Assembly (NCBI RefSeq): GCF_014960965.1
Contig: NZ_CP063169.1
Location: 3,505,581 to 3,569,580, forward strand
Origin: Ruania alkalisoli
Lineage (GTDB): Bacteria; Actinomycetota; Actinomycetes; Actinomycetales; Beutenbergiaceae
Length of the DNA: 64,000 bases
Direction of reading: 5' to 3'
Position 1 is the stretch's first letter. Each line of letters opens with the position of its first letter. Under the pieces are notes generated by a model. That model saw nothing but the letters and a program-made list of their open reading frames with translations, had not been told where the DNA came from and did no database searches. This document shows, piece by piece, positions 35,659-44,100 of this stretch. A program made the translations under genes and the position numbers.

Positions 35659-35811
35659 GCCGATGCACCTCTCACACGCTTGATATGACTCCAGCTGAGC
35701 GTCCGGCCTCGTACGGCCGAACGGCGTCGCACAGCCCAGCAGGGCACGACAGCGATCGCGGCGAAGCGTCACTGCTCGTCGACACACCCCGAGCCTAGAT
35801 GGTCATACGTT

Positions 35812-35829
35812 AATATGTCAACACATATT
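35812..35829. promoter_or_regulatory. Candidate GntR operator upstream of the minus-strand catabolic arm
   Basis: AATATGT-CAAC-ACATATT is a perfect 18-bp inverted repeat in an AT-rich patch between the Gfo/Idh gene and the GntR gene. The core TATGTCAACACA recurs, with one change, over the iolC start at 37677-37690, and the spacing matches 21343-21358. It is the best candidate binding site of the GntR protein. Confidence 0.6.
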
Positions 35830-35870
35830 CGCAGCAAGAGATGAGTCTGCCAGTCATGGCACGCAGGGAG

Positions 35871-36614
35871 TCAGTTCTCCTCGAGCACGAGGTCGATCGT
35901 GTACCCATCAGATCGGTACACATGCTCGGCATGCTCAACAGGAGCACCGGTCGGCTCGAACGCCGTCCGCGAGACCGCGATCACCGGGAGTCGACTCGAG
36001 ATCTTGAGCACCCCGCGCTCCTCCACCGTGGGCAGGCGCGCAGCGACAGACTGGTGGGCCACCACCGAACCGACTCCATGATCCCGGAGCAACGAATACA
36101 GACCTCGGGCTTCGAGCTGCTCCCGCGTGATGGAGCTGTGGCGAGGCGGGAGCCAGTTCCGCATGATCGCCAGCGGCTCGCCGTCAGCAAGGCGCAGCCG
36201 CTTGACGGCGAGCAGCTGCGTATCAGCATCGAGGTCCAGCGAGCCCGCCGCCTTCGGCTCATTCTCGATTCCGTATTCCAGTACGTGCGTACTGGGCTTA
36301 CGCCCCTGACTCGAGAGGTCGTCGTAAAGACTGCCCCTGCTCGCTCGACGATGAACACGGCGGCTGGCGACGAAGGTACCGAGTCCCCGCTGGCGCACGA
36401 GCAAGCCTTGATCGACGAGGTGGTGGATGGCTCGGCGCACGGTCGGGCGGGACAACCCGAGTCGCTCGCTCATGGCAACTTCATTCTCGAAAGAATCGCC
36501 CGCCTGAGCCTTGCCGTCGGTGATCGCCGCGGTGAGCTGCTCGGCAAGCTGGAAGTAGAGCGGGACAGGGGAAGCTCGATCGAGCGCCACCTGTACCACC
36601 GCTTCATCAGCCAC
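35871..36614 (-). CDS. GntR family transcriptional regulator (HutC/UTRA type)
   Basis: Repressor of 247 residues. The winged HTH occupies about 10-75 (PLYFQLAEQLTAAITDGKAQ, SERLGLSRPTVRRAIHHLVD, QRGLGTFV). A UTRA effector domain follows from about 90, with LLAVKRLRLADGEPLAIMRN typical of sugar-phosphate or sugar-acid sensors. The GTG at 36614 is chosen because AAGGG lies 8 bases upstream; 36623 is also open. It sits in the middle of the catabolic cluster and likely controls both arms and possibly the transport locus. Confidence 0.87.
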   Translation of the reverse strand: MADEAVVQVALDRASPVPLYFQLAEQLTAAITDGKAQAGDSFENEVAMSERLGLSRPTVRRAIHHLVDQGLLVRQRGLGTFVASRRVHRRASRGSLYDDLSSQGRKPSTHVLEYGIENEPKAAGSLDLDADTQLLAVKRLRLADGEPLAIMRNWLPPRHSSITREQLEARGLYSLLRDHGVGSVVAHQSVAARLPTVEERGVLKISSRLPVIAVSRTAFEPTGAPVEHAEHVYRSDGYTIDLVLEEN

Positions 36615-36641
36615 CGCTACCACCCTTCGCGTACATACAAC

Positions 36642-36661
36642 TTGTCATATCAATGTGACAA
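36642..36661. promoter_or_regulatory. Inverted repeat upstream of the GntR gene
   Basis: TTGTCA-TATCAATG-TGACAA is a 20-bp inverted repeat with 6-bp arms, 27 bases upstream of the regulator start. Its half-sites differ from the ATGT-N4-ACAT sites, but its position suits autoregulation. Confidence 0.4.
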
Positions 36662-36698
36662 TACCGGCGCGATGCAGGTGAGACAAGCGGAGATCACG

Positions 36699-37688
36699 TC
36701 AGGAACAATGGACGTCTCCCCCCTGGCCGCAGCCCTGACGGTCAGCATCCGCGACGAGCTCTGCCACCTCGGCGGCTGTGGGCATCGCCACGGAACAGCC
36801 ACGACGCGAGGCCACGATCGAGCCGGCCGCGGCCGCATGGCGCAGCATGTCGGCCAGCGACCATCCGGCGATCATTCCCTTGACGATATAGCCGCCGAAC
36901 GCATCACCTGCACCCAGCCCGTTGACAACCTCGGCCGGATACGCCGCTTGCTCCGTCACGCCATCAACCGTGGCGGCCAGGGCCCCTTCGGCGCCGAGCT
37001 TGACGATCGCGAGCCGAGGACCGGTGCGCAGCAAGCCGAGCGCAAGCTCGCGCGGACTCCCTGGCACACCGAGGGCAATCTCGGCCTCTTCAACGTTGCC
37101 GATCACCGTGTCGACATGCGGCAGCACCGAACGCAGTCGCTCATGCAGATCACGCTTGTCGCGCCAGAAGTCACGCCGGTAGTCGAGGTCGAGCACCAAG
37201 CGCTCCGGGACACCCAGCACCGCGTCGTGAGCTCGAGCCGACCGCGGCGTCGCGAAACCGGACGCCGTGAGCCACAGGACGCGCGCCACACTCGCGGCAG
37301 CGATGAGCCCCTCGCCCTCGAGAGCATCTTCGGGAGGTTGTGCGTGGCGGAAGAAGTCCAGACCGGGCACGGACGGCTCCTCGAGATCGCACACCGCGAG
37401 CGTTGTACGGGACCCGGAGACCGAACGCACCCATCGTGTGTCGACACCGAATCGCTCCAGCTGGTCGACGACGAAATCATGGAAGAGGTCGTCACCGGTG
37501 CGCGTCACCACGGCTGCCCTGAGGCCGGCTCGAGCCGCCGCGACGGCGACGTTGGTGGGAGATCCGCCCAGGTACTGACGGTAGGACTCCACACTCTTCG
37601 GCGCACGCGCATCCTCGCCCGGATACAGGTCGACGACCGCTCGCCCGACGGTGACGACATCAAATTCCTTGGTCATCTGTGTTGACAT
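36699..37688 (-). CDS. iolC: PfkB carbohydrate kinase, 5-dehydro-2-deoxygluconokinase (IolC-like)
   Basis: Ribokinase-family enzyme of 329 residues that in the inositol pathway phosphorylates 5-dehydro-2-deoxy-D-gluconate. It shows FDVVTVGRAVVDLYPGE, the first PfkB signature YLGGSPTNVAVAAARAGL, and the second signature VVNGLGAGDAFGGYIV with the catalytic Asp. FRHAQPPEDAL matches IolC-type proteins. Starts at 37688 and 37676 are both possible; no clear ribosome-binding site is seen, and a candidate operator overlaps the first. It is divergent from the DUF2090 aldolase gene, whose expected product acts next. Confidence 0.82.
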   Translation of the reverse strand: MSTQMTKEFDVVTVGRAVVDLYPGEDARAPKSVESYRQYLGGSPTNVAVAAARAGLRAAVVTRTGDDLFHDFVVDQLERFGVDTRWVRSVSGSRTTLAVCDLEEPSVPGLDFFRHAQPPEDALEGEGLIAAASVARVLWLTASGFATPRSARAHDAVLGVPERLVLDLDYRRDFWRDKRDLHERLRSVLPHVDTVIGNVEEAEIALGVPGSPRELALGLLRTGPRLAIVKLGAEGALAATVDGVTEQAAYPAEVVNGLGAGDAFGGYIVKGMIAGWSLADMLRHAAAAGSIVASRRGCSVAMPTAAEVAELVADADRQGCGQGGDVHCS

Positions 37689-37715
37689 AGATACATACTA
37701 ACAATGTGCTAACAT
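37677..37715. promoter_or_regulatory. Paired candidate operators between iolC and the aldolase gene
   Basis: Two sites in the 33-bp gap and at the iolC start: CTGT-GTTG-ACAT at 37677-37688, the near-complement of the 35812 palindrome, and ATGT-GCTA-ACAT at 37704-37715. Their centres are 27 bp apart. Bound repressor would cover the starts of both divergent transcripts. A TTGACA at 37682-37687 may be the plus-strand -35, with no clear -10. Confidence 0.5.
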
Positions 37716-37721
37716 GCGGTC

Positions 37722-38630
37722 ATGTTCACAAGTCAGGGGAAGCCGGTAGAGGGCAACGACCCCATGCAGCCGTGGGCCGTGCTGGCGTTCGACCATCGCG
37801 AACGCGCGTTCGCAGCGGTTCGCGCCACGGGGATGACCCACGATGAGATCCGCCTGTCCAAGCAACTCATCCTCGAGGCGTACACACTCGCTGTCGACCG
37901 TGGACTCGGGCAGGTGCAGCCGGGACTGCTCGTCGACGAAGAGTTCGGCGCGCCCATCGCCCGTGAGGCTGCCGCACGCGGCCACGTCGTGTCGATGCCG
38001 GTCGAACGGGCATCGGAAGCGGTCTTCACCTTCGAATATGGCAGCGACTACCAGCAGCATCTGCTGGAGTTCCGGCCCACCTTCGCCAAGGCGCTCGTGC
38101 ACTACCGCACGACGGACACTGACCAGACCAAGCAGACCCAGCTCACCAGGCTGCGCGAACTTTCAGACTTCCTGGCCGAACAGTCGATCGCCTTCATGCT
38201 CGAGCTGATCGTCGGGCAGACCAGCGGCACCAGCGGACCCGACGGAGCGGTCCCCACTGTCGACGTCGACGAGCTCTGTAGATCGATGGCAGAGATACAG
38301 CACGCAGGCGTACAGGTGGACCTGTGGAAGGTCGAGGGCGTCTCCTCGCAGGAGAACGCGGCTCGGGTTGCCGCCCAAGCGATGCTGACCGACCCGCTGG
38401 CCACGTGCGTGGTTCTGGGAGCAGGTGCGCCCAGCGACATCGTCGGCCACTGGCTCGACGTCGCCGCCGCCACCCCCGGGTTCAGCGGATTCGCCATCGG
38501 GCGGAGCATCTGGGGCGAGCCGGTCGCCGCCTGGTTGGATGGCAGACTGTCACGCGAGGATGCGATCGAACAGATCGCCTCCACCTACAGATCCTGCGCG
38601 ATGCGCTACACAGGAGTACGGGTCGGCTGA
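37722..38630 (+). CDS. DUF2090-type aldolase (2-deoxy-5-keto-gluconate-6-phosphate aldolase-like)
   Basis: TIM-barrel protein of 302 residues opening with WAVLAFDHRERAF, which matches the FDHR motif of the DUF2090 domain fused to IolC in some proteobacteria. There it cleaves 5-dehydro-2-deoxygluconate 6-phosphate to dihydroxyacetone phosphate and malonate semialdehyde. Other conserved parts are GLLVDEEFGAPIAREAAARG, ALVHYRT, MLELIVG and FAIGRSIWGEPVAAWL at the phosphate site. It is the first gene of the plus arm, with the separate kinase divergent from it. It overlaps the dehydrogenase start (TGATG). Confidence 0.78.
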   Translation: MFTSQGKPVEGNDPMQPWAVLAFDHRERAFAAVRATGMTHDEIRLSKQLILEAYTLAVDRGLGQVQPGLLVDEEFGAPIAREAAARGHVVSMPVERASEAVFTFEYGSDYQQHLLEFRPTFAKALVHYRTTDTDQTKQTQLTRLRELSDFLAEQSIAFMLELIVGQTSGTSGPDGAVPTVDVDELCRSMAEIQHAGVQVDLWKVEGVSSQENAARVAAQAMLTDPLATCVVLGAGAPSDIVGHWLDVAAATPGFSGFAIGRSIWGEPVAAWLDGRLSREDAIEQIASTYRSCAMRYTGVRVG

Positions 38631-39655
38631 TGCAAGCACTGCCTCTGATGCAAGCACTGCGCAAGACCGGACCCGGCCCCGGTGACCTCGAACTGCAGGA
38701 CGTCCCCCGTCCCACCGCTGGCGCAGGTCAGGTCGTGATCGATGTCGCGGCGGCAGGTCTGTGCGGGACCGATCTGCACATCCTGGACGGCAGCTACGGC
38801 TCCCGGCCACCGGTGACGCTGGGCCATGAAGTCAGCGGCACGATCACCGCCGTCGGAACGGGCGTCGACAGCGCGCGCATGGGCCAGCGAGTCGCCCTGG
38901 AGACATTTTTCTCGACCTGTGGCGAATGCCGCGACTGCCGCACCGGCTCACCGAACCGCTGCCAGTCCCGGGTCTCGATAGGTTCCGGCGCCGACGGTGG
39001 ATTCGCTGAGCAGATGGTCCCGCCCGCCCGCAACGCACGCGTGTTGCCAGCGCATGTCTCGCTCGCCGCCGGGGCACTCAGTGAGCCCCTGGCATGCGTG
39101 TGCCGATCCCTGTTCCAGCCGACACCGGCTGTGTGCCCGGGTGATCGTGTGCTCGTGATCGGACCCGGAGCGATCGGGCTTCTCGCGGCGCAGGTTGCCC
39201 GGGTCTCGGGTGGGCATCCGACCGTTCTCGGTACCCCAGCGGATTCCGAGCGCCTCGAGATCGCGCGCACCCTGGGGCTGCCCGGGACCACCGACCCTGG
39301 GCAAGTGCCAGACGACGTCGACGTCGTGCTGGAGTGCTCCGGTTCGGGCCCGGGAATGGCGCTGGGGATCGAACGAGTCCGCCGCGGCGGCCGCTACGTC
39401 CAGATCGGCCAGCGCGGGGACGCAGTGCCGATCAACCTGGCACTGGCCTCCTTCCACGAACTCATCATCACCGGCGGGTTCGCCAGCACACCCGAATCAT
39501 GGGACCGCGCCATGCGCCTCCTGGACAGCAGGCTCATCGATCTCGAGCCGCTGGTCAGCCGGAGATACTCCCTGCGCGACTGGCAGGAAGCGCTCGACGC
39601 CGTGCGCGGGAGCGCCGGCGTCAAGCAACTGCTGTGCCCGGACGGAGCGCTGTGA
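38630..39655 (+). CDS. Zinc-binding alcohol dehydrogenase (MDR family)
   Basis: Medium-chain dehydrogenase of 341 residues. The catalytic zinc site is in GLCGTDLHIL and VTLGHEVSGTI, and the structural zinc lobe is CGECRDCRTGSPNRC. The Rossmann motif is VLVIGPGAIGLLAAQVA. The family includes sorbitol and threonine dehydrogenases, so a polyol or cyclitol is a likely substrate. Two candidate ATGs (38630, 38648) lie in an exact 12-base duplication (ATGCAAGCACTG); either keeps the fold. The next gene overlaps as GTGA. Confidence 0.87.
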   Translation: MQALPLMQALRKTGPGPGDLELQDVPRPTAGAGQVVIDVAAAGLCGTDLHILDGSYGSRPPVTLGHEVSGTITAVGTGVDSARMGQRVALETFFSTCGECRDCRTGSPNRCQSRVSIGSGADGGFAEQMVPPARNARVLPAHVSLAAGALSEPLACVCRSLFQPTPAVCPGDRVLVIGPGAIGLLAAQVARVSGGHPTVLGTPADSERLEIARTLGLPGTTDPGQVPDDVDVVLECSGSGPGMALGIERVRRGGRYVQIGQRGDAVPINLALASFHELIITGGFASTPESWDRAMRLLDSRLIDLEPLVSRRYSLRDWQEALDAVRGSAGVKQLLCPDGAL

Positions 39656-40557
39656 AGCTCGGGTACAACACCTGGTCGACGCCGTCGCTGCCGTTCGACG
39701 AGGCGGCCCGCACCCTCGCGCGGATCGGGTACGACAGTATCGAGGTCACTGTCTGCGACGGGTGGCCCACCGATGCGCTCACCTCGACCAACGACGATGT
39801 CGAGAGTTGGAGGGCAACCGCTGCTGAGAACGGGCTCGAGATCTCCAGCGTCACCGCGAACGCACCGTTGGTGTGCGACGAGGACATCTGGTCCCGCAGC
39901 CGGCACCGGCTGATCCGGTCATTCGAGATCGCCGCCCTGCTCGGCGCAGGCACGCCCCTGCCAGTCAGCCTCGGAGCGCACCGGCCCAAGCCCCCACTGT
40001 TGGGCGGCAGTCCGCCGCCGATCGTGGCTCAGACCACCTGGGACGCCGACCGGCACCTGATCGAGGACCGCTTCGGCGACCTGGCAGAACTCGCCACAGC
40101 CGCCGGCTGCGGGCTCGCACTGGAGCCGCACTCCGGTGCCGTCGTCTCCACGCCCGAACAAGCGCTCGCGGTTCTCGCGGCCGTCGACTCCCCCACGCTG
40201 GGGATCAACCTCGACATCTCACATTTCGCGGTGCGTGACTTCGTCCTCGAGGATGTGGTCGCCCAGCTCCTGCCCCACACACTCGTCGTCGAGGTGAAGG
40301 ACCACGTCCGCACCGACACCGGCTTCGACTTCCTTGTACCCGGTGAGGGCGAGTTCGCCTACGTGCCGTTCCTGTCACAGTTGCAGCAGCTGGGCTATGA
40401 CGGGACGGTCTCGGTCGAGATCAGTGTCCGGCGGCAGGCCAAGCCCGGGTTCGACGAGATCGAGGCAGCGGAGTTGTCCTACCGGACTTTGGTTCAGGCC
40501 TGCGCCGATGCAGGAGTTCACAGAATGCAGAAGATCGAGGAGGATCACGATGCCTAG
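39652..40557 (+). CDS. Sugar phosphate isomerase/epimerase (IolE-like TIM barrel)
   Basis: Xylose-isomerase-like TIM barrel of 301 residues. It starts KLGYNTWSTPSLPFDEAA and carries metal-site acidic residues on strand ends (GLALEPHSGAV, LGINLDISHFAV, LVVEVKDH, GTVSVEIS). IolE (inosose dehydratase), tagatose epimerases and levoglucosan-pathway lyases share this fold, so the reaction (dehydration, epimerisation or ring opening) is open. The GTG start overlaps the dehydrogenase stop, and its end overlaps the next oxidoreductase by 8 bases. Confidence 0.82.
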   Translation: MKLGYNTWSTPSLPFDEAARTLARIGYDSIEVTVCDGWPTDALTSTNDDVESWRATAAENGLEISSVTANAPLVCDEDIWSRSRHRLIRSFEIAALLGAGTPLPVSLGAHRPKPPLLGGSPPPIVAQTTWDADRHLIEDRFGDLAELATAAGCGLALEPHSGAVVSTPEQALAVLAAVDSPTLGINLDISHFAVRDFVLEDVVAQLLPHTLVVEVKDHVRTDTGFDFLVPGEGEFAYVPFLSQLQQLGYDGTVSVEISVRRQAKPGFDEIEAAELSYRTLVQACADAGVHRMQKIEEDHDA

Positions 40558-41695
40558 GGACCTGCGAGTAGCCGTGATCGGCTGCGGCAAGATCGGTGCC
40601 ACCCACGCTGAGGCCGCCTCGGCCCTGCCAGGGGTTGAGCTCGTCGCCGTGTGTGACCGCACCGTCGAACGGGCACGGGAGTTGGCCGGTCGGTTCCCGA
40701 ACGTGGTGTTCTATGACGCCGTCGAGGCCATGCTCGCCGAGGCCGAACTCGATGCCGTGCTGGTGGCGACCGCGCACAAGCACCATTTCGAGCCCGCGAT
40801 GCAGGCGATCCGCAGTGGCGTCGCGGTACTCGTCGAGAAGCCCCTGACCACTTCGCTCGCGGAGGCCAGCGAGTTGGTGCAGGCGGCCGAGGACGCTGGC
40901 GTGACGCTCGGGACGGTGTTTCAACGCCGGTTCTTCCCGGCCGCGCAGCGCATGCACGACGCCATCCAGAGTGGACGGCTGGGGTCGGTAGTCGCAGCCG
41001 AGTGCCTCGCGCACCTGGGCCGTGACCGCACCTACTTCGAGCGCGACGACTGGCGCGGCTCCTGGGTGGGCGAAGGGGGCGGAGCCCTGCTCACCATGGC
41101 CATCCACTACATCGACATGATGAACTGGATGCTTGGCACCCCCACCTCCGTGTACGGGCGGTGGGCAACGCTCAAGCATGCCGACTACATCGACGTCGAG
41201 GACGTCGCCGGCGCTGTCGTCACCTATGACAGTGGCGCTATCGCCACCATCCAGGCGATGACCACCTTCGAGAACGGCTTCGCCTCCGAACCCAGTCCAA
41301 CGGTCCGCTACCAGGCCCCCGGCTTCCGGCTCGCCATGCACGGATCCATGGGCCACAGCGTCGGCCTGCAGGAGAGTCCGGAACTCGCCCAGGCCACGAC
41401 GGACCTGTGGACCTTCGACGGCGAGGCGGAGCAGGCTGCACAGTGGCGTGAGCAGGAAGCGGGCCGGCCCAGCCTGCCGGAGTTCCATCGACTACAGATC
41501 GCCGAGTTCGTCGAGGCGGTGCGGGCCGGTCGCCCACCGGCCATCACCGGGCGGGATGGACTCCTCGCGCTCGAAGTTGTCAAGGGGGTCTACCTCTCCC
41601 AAGCCCGGAACGCTCCGGTTTCACTGCCGATGTCCGACGCCGACCGCCTCGCCGCCGACGAACTGACCGAGAGTGCCCGTGAGGCGGTCCGGTGA
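40550..41695 (+). CDS. Gfo/Idh/MocA family oxidoreductase
   Basis: Second dehydrogenase of this family in the cluster, 381 residues. It has the Rossmann motif VAVIGCGKIGATHAEAAS, the cofactor motif LVEKPLTTSLAEA, and AIHYIDMMNWMLG as the catalytic His region. A strong GAGGAGGATCACG ribosome-binding region precedes the ATG at 40550. It likely oxidises a cyclitol or sugar to a keto intermediate. It overlaps the next SDR as GTGA. Confidence 0.87.
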   Translation: MPRDLRVAVIGCGKIGATHAEAASALPGVELVAVCDRTVERARELAGRFPNVVFYDAVEAMLAEAELDAVLVATAHKHHFEPAMQAIRSGVAVLVEKPLTTSLAEASELVQAAEDAGVTLGTVFQRRFFPAAQRMHDAIQSGRLGSVVAAECLAHLGRDRTYFERDDWRGSWVGEGGGALLTMAIHYIDMMNWMLGTPTSVYGRWATLKHADYIDVEDVAGAVVTYDSGAIATIQAMTTFENGFASEPSPTVRYQAPGFRLAMHGSMGHSVGLQESPELAQATTDLWTFDGEAEQAAQWREQEAGRPSLPEFHRLQIAEFVEAVRAGRPPAITGRDGLLALEVVKGVYLSQARNAPVSLPMSDADRLAADELTESAREAVR

Positions 41696-42459
41696 GCACC
41701 GATGGCCGGGTCGCACTCGTCACCGGTGGAGCCACTGGGATCGGCCGCGCAACATGTCTGGAGTTGGCCCGTCGCGGCATCGAGGAGATCCACATCGGAC
41801 ACTCACGATCGGCCGAGGCGGCCGAGGAACTCGTCACCGAGTTGCAGGCCCTCGGTGCCACGGCCCACCCGCTGCACATCGAGGTCTCCGACCGTGACGC
41901 CGTCAATCGGGCGACGTCCCAGCTGCTGCAGACCAGCGGTGGCCTCGACGTACTGGTCAACAGCGCCGGAACCACCCAGAAGATCGAGTTCGCCGACCTC
42001 GACGCGATCACACCCCAACTCTGGGACGACCTGCTCGGTGTGAACCTGCTCGGCGCATTCTGGGTCTGCCAGGCCTTCGCGGAATCGTTGAAGGAACGCG
42101 GCGGCACGATCGTCAACGTCACTTCGATCTCAGGCACACGCGTCGTCGGGAGCTCGTTGCCGTACGGCGTCAGCAAGGCAGCACTGGCACAGATGACGCG
42201 GGCACTCGCCCTCGCTCTCGCCCCCACGGTGCGGGTCAACGCCATCGCCCCCGGGACCGTCATCTCGGGCTGGCACGAGCGCCTCGTCGGCGCCGACGCC
42301 GCCCAGAGCAACTTCGAAGCCGAGGCAGACCTCGTTCCGCTTCAGCGCCTTGCTGGTGCCGTGGACATCGGCAGGGCCATCGTCACCGTTGCACTCGACC
42401 TCACTTTCGTCACGGGGCAGGAAATCATTGCCGACGGCGGTAAGGCCCTGCGTTACTGA
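41692..42459 (+). CDS. Short-chain dehydrogenase/reductase
   Basis: SDR of 255 residues: RVALVTGGATGIGRATCLEL, NSAGTTQKIEF, active-site YGVSKAALAQMTRALA, and GQEIIADGGKALRY at the end. The GTG start overlaps the upstream stop. It is similar in type to, but clearly distinct from, the SDR at 32713-33501 (different spacing and motif sequence), so the two probably act on different hydroxyls. Confidence 0.85.
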   Translation: MSTDGRVALVTGGATGIGRATCLELARRGIEEIHIGHSRSAEAAEELVTELQALGATAHPLHIEVSDRDAVNRATSQLLQTSGGLDVLVNSAGTTQKIEFADLDAITPQLWDDLLGVNLLGAFWVCQAFAESLKERGGTIVNVTSISGTRVVGSSLPYGVSKAALAQMTRALALALAPTVRVNAIAPGTVISGWHERLVGADAAQSNFEAEADLVPLQRLAGAVDIGRAIVTVALDLTFVTGQEIIADGGKALRY

Positions 42460-42529
42460 GGTCACCTGCAGCAACCCTTCAGTCCCGCCACCTCAGCCCG
42501 TCACTGCGCACCCCCAAGGGAGCTATGCC

Positions 42530-44023
42530 ATGCCCGAGCACCACGACCTGCAGCATTGGATCAACGGGAGACCGCACGCCGGCAGTTCCGGCCGCTCCCT
42601 GCCCGTCCTCGATCCCGCGAGTGGAGCCGAGGTGACCATCGCCCCACTCGCCTCGGCCCAGGAGGTCGACGAGGCCGTTGCCGCTGCCGCGAGCGCCGCC
42701 CGAACCTGGCGCGCCACGTCCCTCGCACGACGAGCGGAGGTGCTGTACGCCTTCCGGAACGTCCTGCGAGAGCGGGCCGACGAACTCGCGCGCGTCATCT
42801 CGCGCGAGAACGGCAAGACCCACGGCGATGCCCTCGGCGAGGTCGCCCGTGGTGCCGAGAACGCTGACTTCGCAACCGGCATCCCGGAGCTGCTGAAGGG
42901 CTCGTTCTCCGAGCAGGTCTCGACGGGTGTCGACGTCCACTCCATCCGGCAGCCGCTCGGAGTCGTCGCAGGTATCACCCCGTTCAACTTCCCGGCGATG
43001 GTGCCGCTGTGGATGTGCACCACGGCGATCGCGTGCGGCAACGCCTTCATCCTCAAACCCAGCGAGAAGGTGCCCACGTCCGCCATCCTGCTGGCACAGA
43101 TGTGGCGCGATGCGGGCTTGCCCAACGGGGTGTTCTCCGTCCTACACGGGGACAGGGAGACCGTCGACGCACTGATCGCGCACCCCAAGATCGCGGCGAT
43201 CAGCTTCGTGGGATCCACACCCGTTGCCCGCCACATCTATACCTCGGGCACCGCGGCCGGCAAGCGCGTTCAGGCGCTCGGCGGCGCGAAGAACCACATG
43301 GTGGTGCTGCCGGACGCCGACATCGACGCGGCCGCTGATGCCGCGGTCAGTGCTGCGTTCGGGTCGGCGGGCGAACGCTGCATGGCAATCTCCGTCGTCG
43401 TGCCGGTCGGTGACATCGCCGAGCCGCTTCTGGCAGCGATCAAGGACCGCATCTCCGCACTGCGGGTGGGGCCCGCCTCGGACCCGGACGCTGACATCGG
43501 GCCACTCATCTCGGCGGAGCACCGCGATCGCGTCCTCAGCTACGTCGCGGCGGGGATGGCCGAGGGCGCCGACCTCGTGGTCGACGGTCGCACCGGCGAT
43601 CATCCCGGCGATGGCTACTTCATGGGGCCGTGCGTGCTGGACCGTGTGACACCCACAATGAGTGTCTACACCGACGAGATCTTCGGCCCCGTGCTGGCCG
43701 TGTCCCGAGTCAACACATATGACGAGGCTCTCGCGCTTGTGAACGAGCACGAGTTCGGCAACGGCGCCGCGATCTTCACCCGCAGCGGCGGCGCTGCCCG
43801 GCAGTTCTCGTTCGACGTCGAGGCGGGCATGGTGGGCATCAACGTGCCGGTGCCAGTTCCTGTTGCCCACTTCTCGTTCGGCGGTTGGAAGGCGTCCCTA
43901 TTCGGCGACGCGCGAATCTACGGCCCCGACGGCGTCCGGTTCTACACCCGCGAGAAGGTCGTCACGAGCCGGTGGCAGACAGAGGACACGTCGAGGATGA
44001 GTTTGCACTTTCCGAGCACATGA
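42530..44023 (+). CDS. iolA: CoA-acylating (methyl)malonate-semialdehyde dehydrogenase
   Basis: Aldehyde dehydrogenase of 497 residues, converting malonate semialdehyde to acetyl-CoA and CO2 (or methylmalonate semialdehyde to propionyl-CoA). It shows the family's WINGRPHAGSSGRSLPV opening, GITPFNFPAMVPLWM, SFVGSTPVARHIY, KRVQALGGAKNHMVVLPDAD and the catalytic Cys in GSAGERCMAIS. It starts 70 bases after the SDR stop, the only sizeable gap in the plus arm. It would consume the malonate semialdehyde released by the DUF2090 aldolase. Confidence 0.92.
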   Translation: MPEHHDLQHWINGRPHAGSSGRSLPVLDPASGAEVTIAPLASAQEVDEAVAAAASAARTWRATSLARRAEVLYAFRNVLRERADELARVISRENGKTHGDALGEVARGAENADFATGIPELLKGSFSEQVSTGVDVHSIRQPLGVVAGITPFNFPAMVPLWMCTTAIACGNAFILKPSEKVPTSAILLAQMWRDAGLPNGVFSVLHGDRETVDALIAHPKIAAISFVGSTPVARHIYTSGTAAGKRVQALGGAKNHMVVLPDADIDAAADAAVSAAFGSAGERCMAISVVVPVGDIAEPLLAAIKDRISALRVGPASDPDADIGPLISAEHRDRVLSYVAAGMAEGADLVVDGRTGDHPGDGYFMGPCVLDRVTPTMSVYTDEIFGPVLAVSRVNTYDEALALVNEHEFGNGAAIFTRSGGAARQFSFDVEAGMVGINVPVPVPVAHFSFGGWKASLFGDARIYGPDGVRFYTREKVVTSRWQTEDTSRMSLHFPST

Positions 44024-44051
44024 CCTCTTCCGAGATGATGCGGCGTGCGTG

Positions 44052-44076
44052 GCGATCACTCAGGTCGGTTGATCGC
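44052..44076 (+). terminator. Hairpin after the catabolic operon
   Basis: GCGATCA (44052-44058) and TGATCGC (44070-44076) form a 7-bp stem with an 11-base loop, about 30 bases past the iolA-like stop. There is no U-tract. It is the likely end of the plus-strand operon. Confidence 0.45.
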
Positions 44077-44100
44077 TACGGACTCATCTAGGCTCGGCCT

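Noticed and set aside
39652-40557. Firm assignment of the TIM-barrel protein as inosose dehydratase (IolE)
   Set aside because: The fold is shared by isomerases, epimerases and lyases and no residue seen is specific for IolE, so only IolE-like is used.
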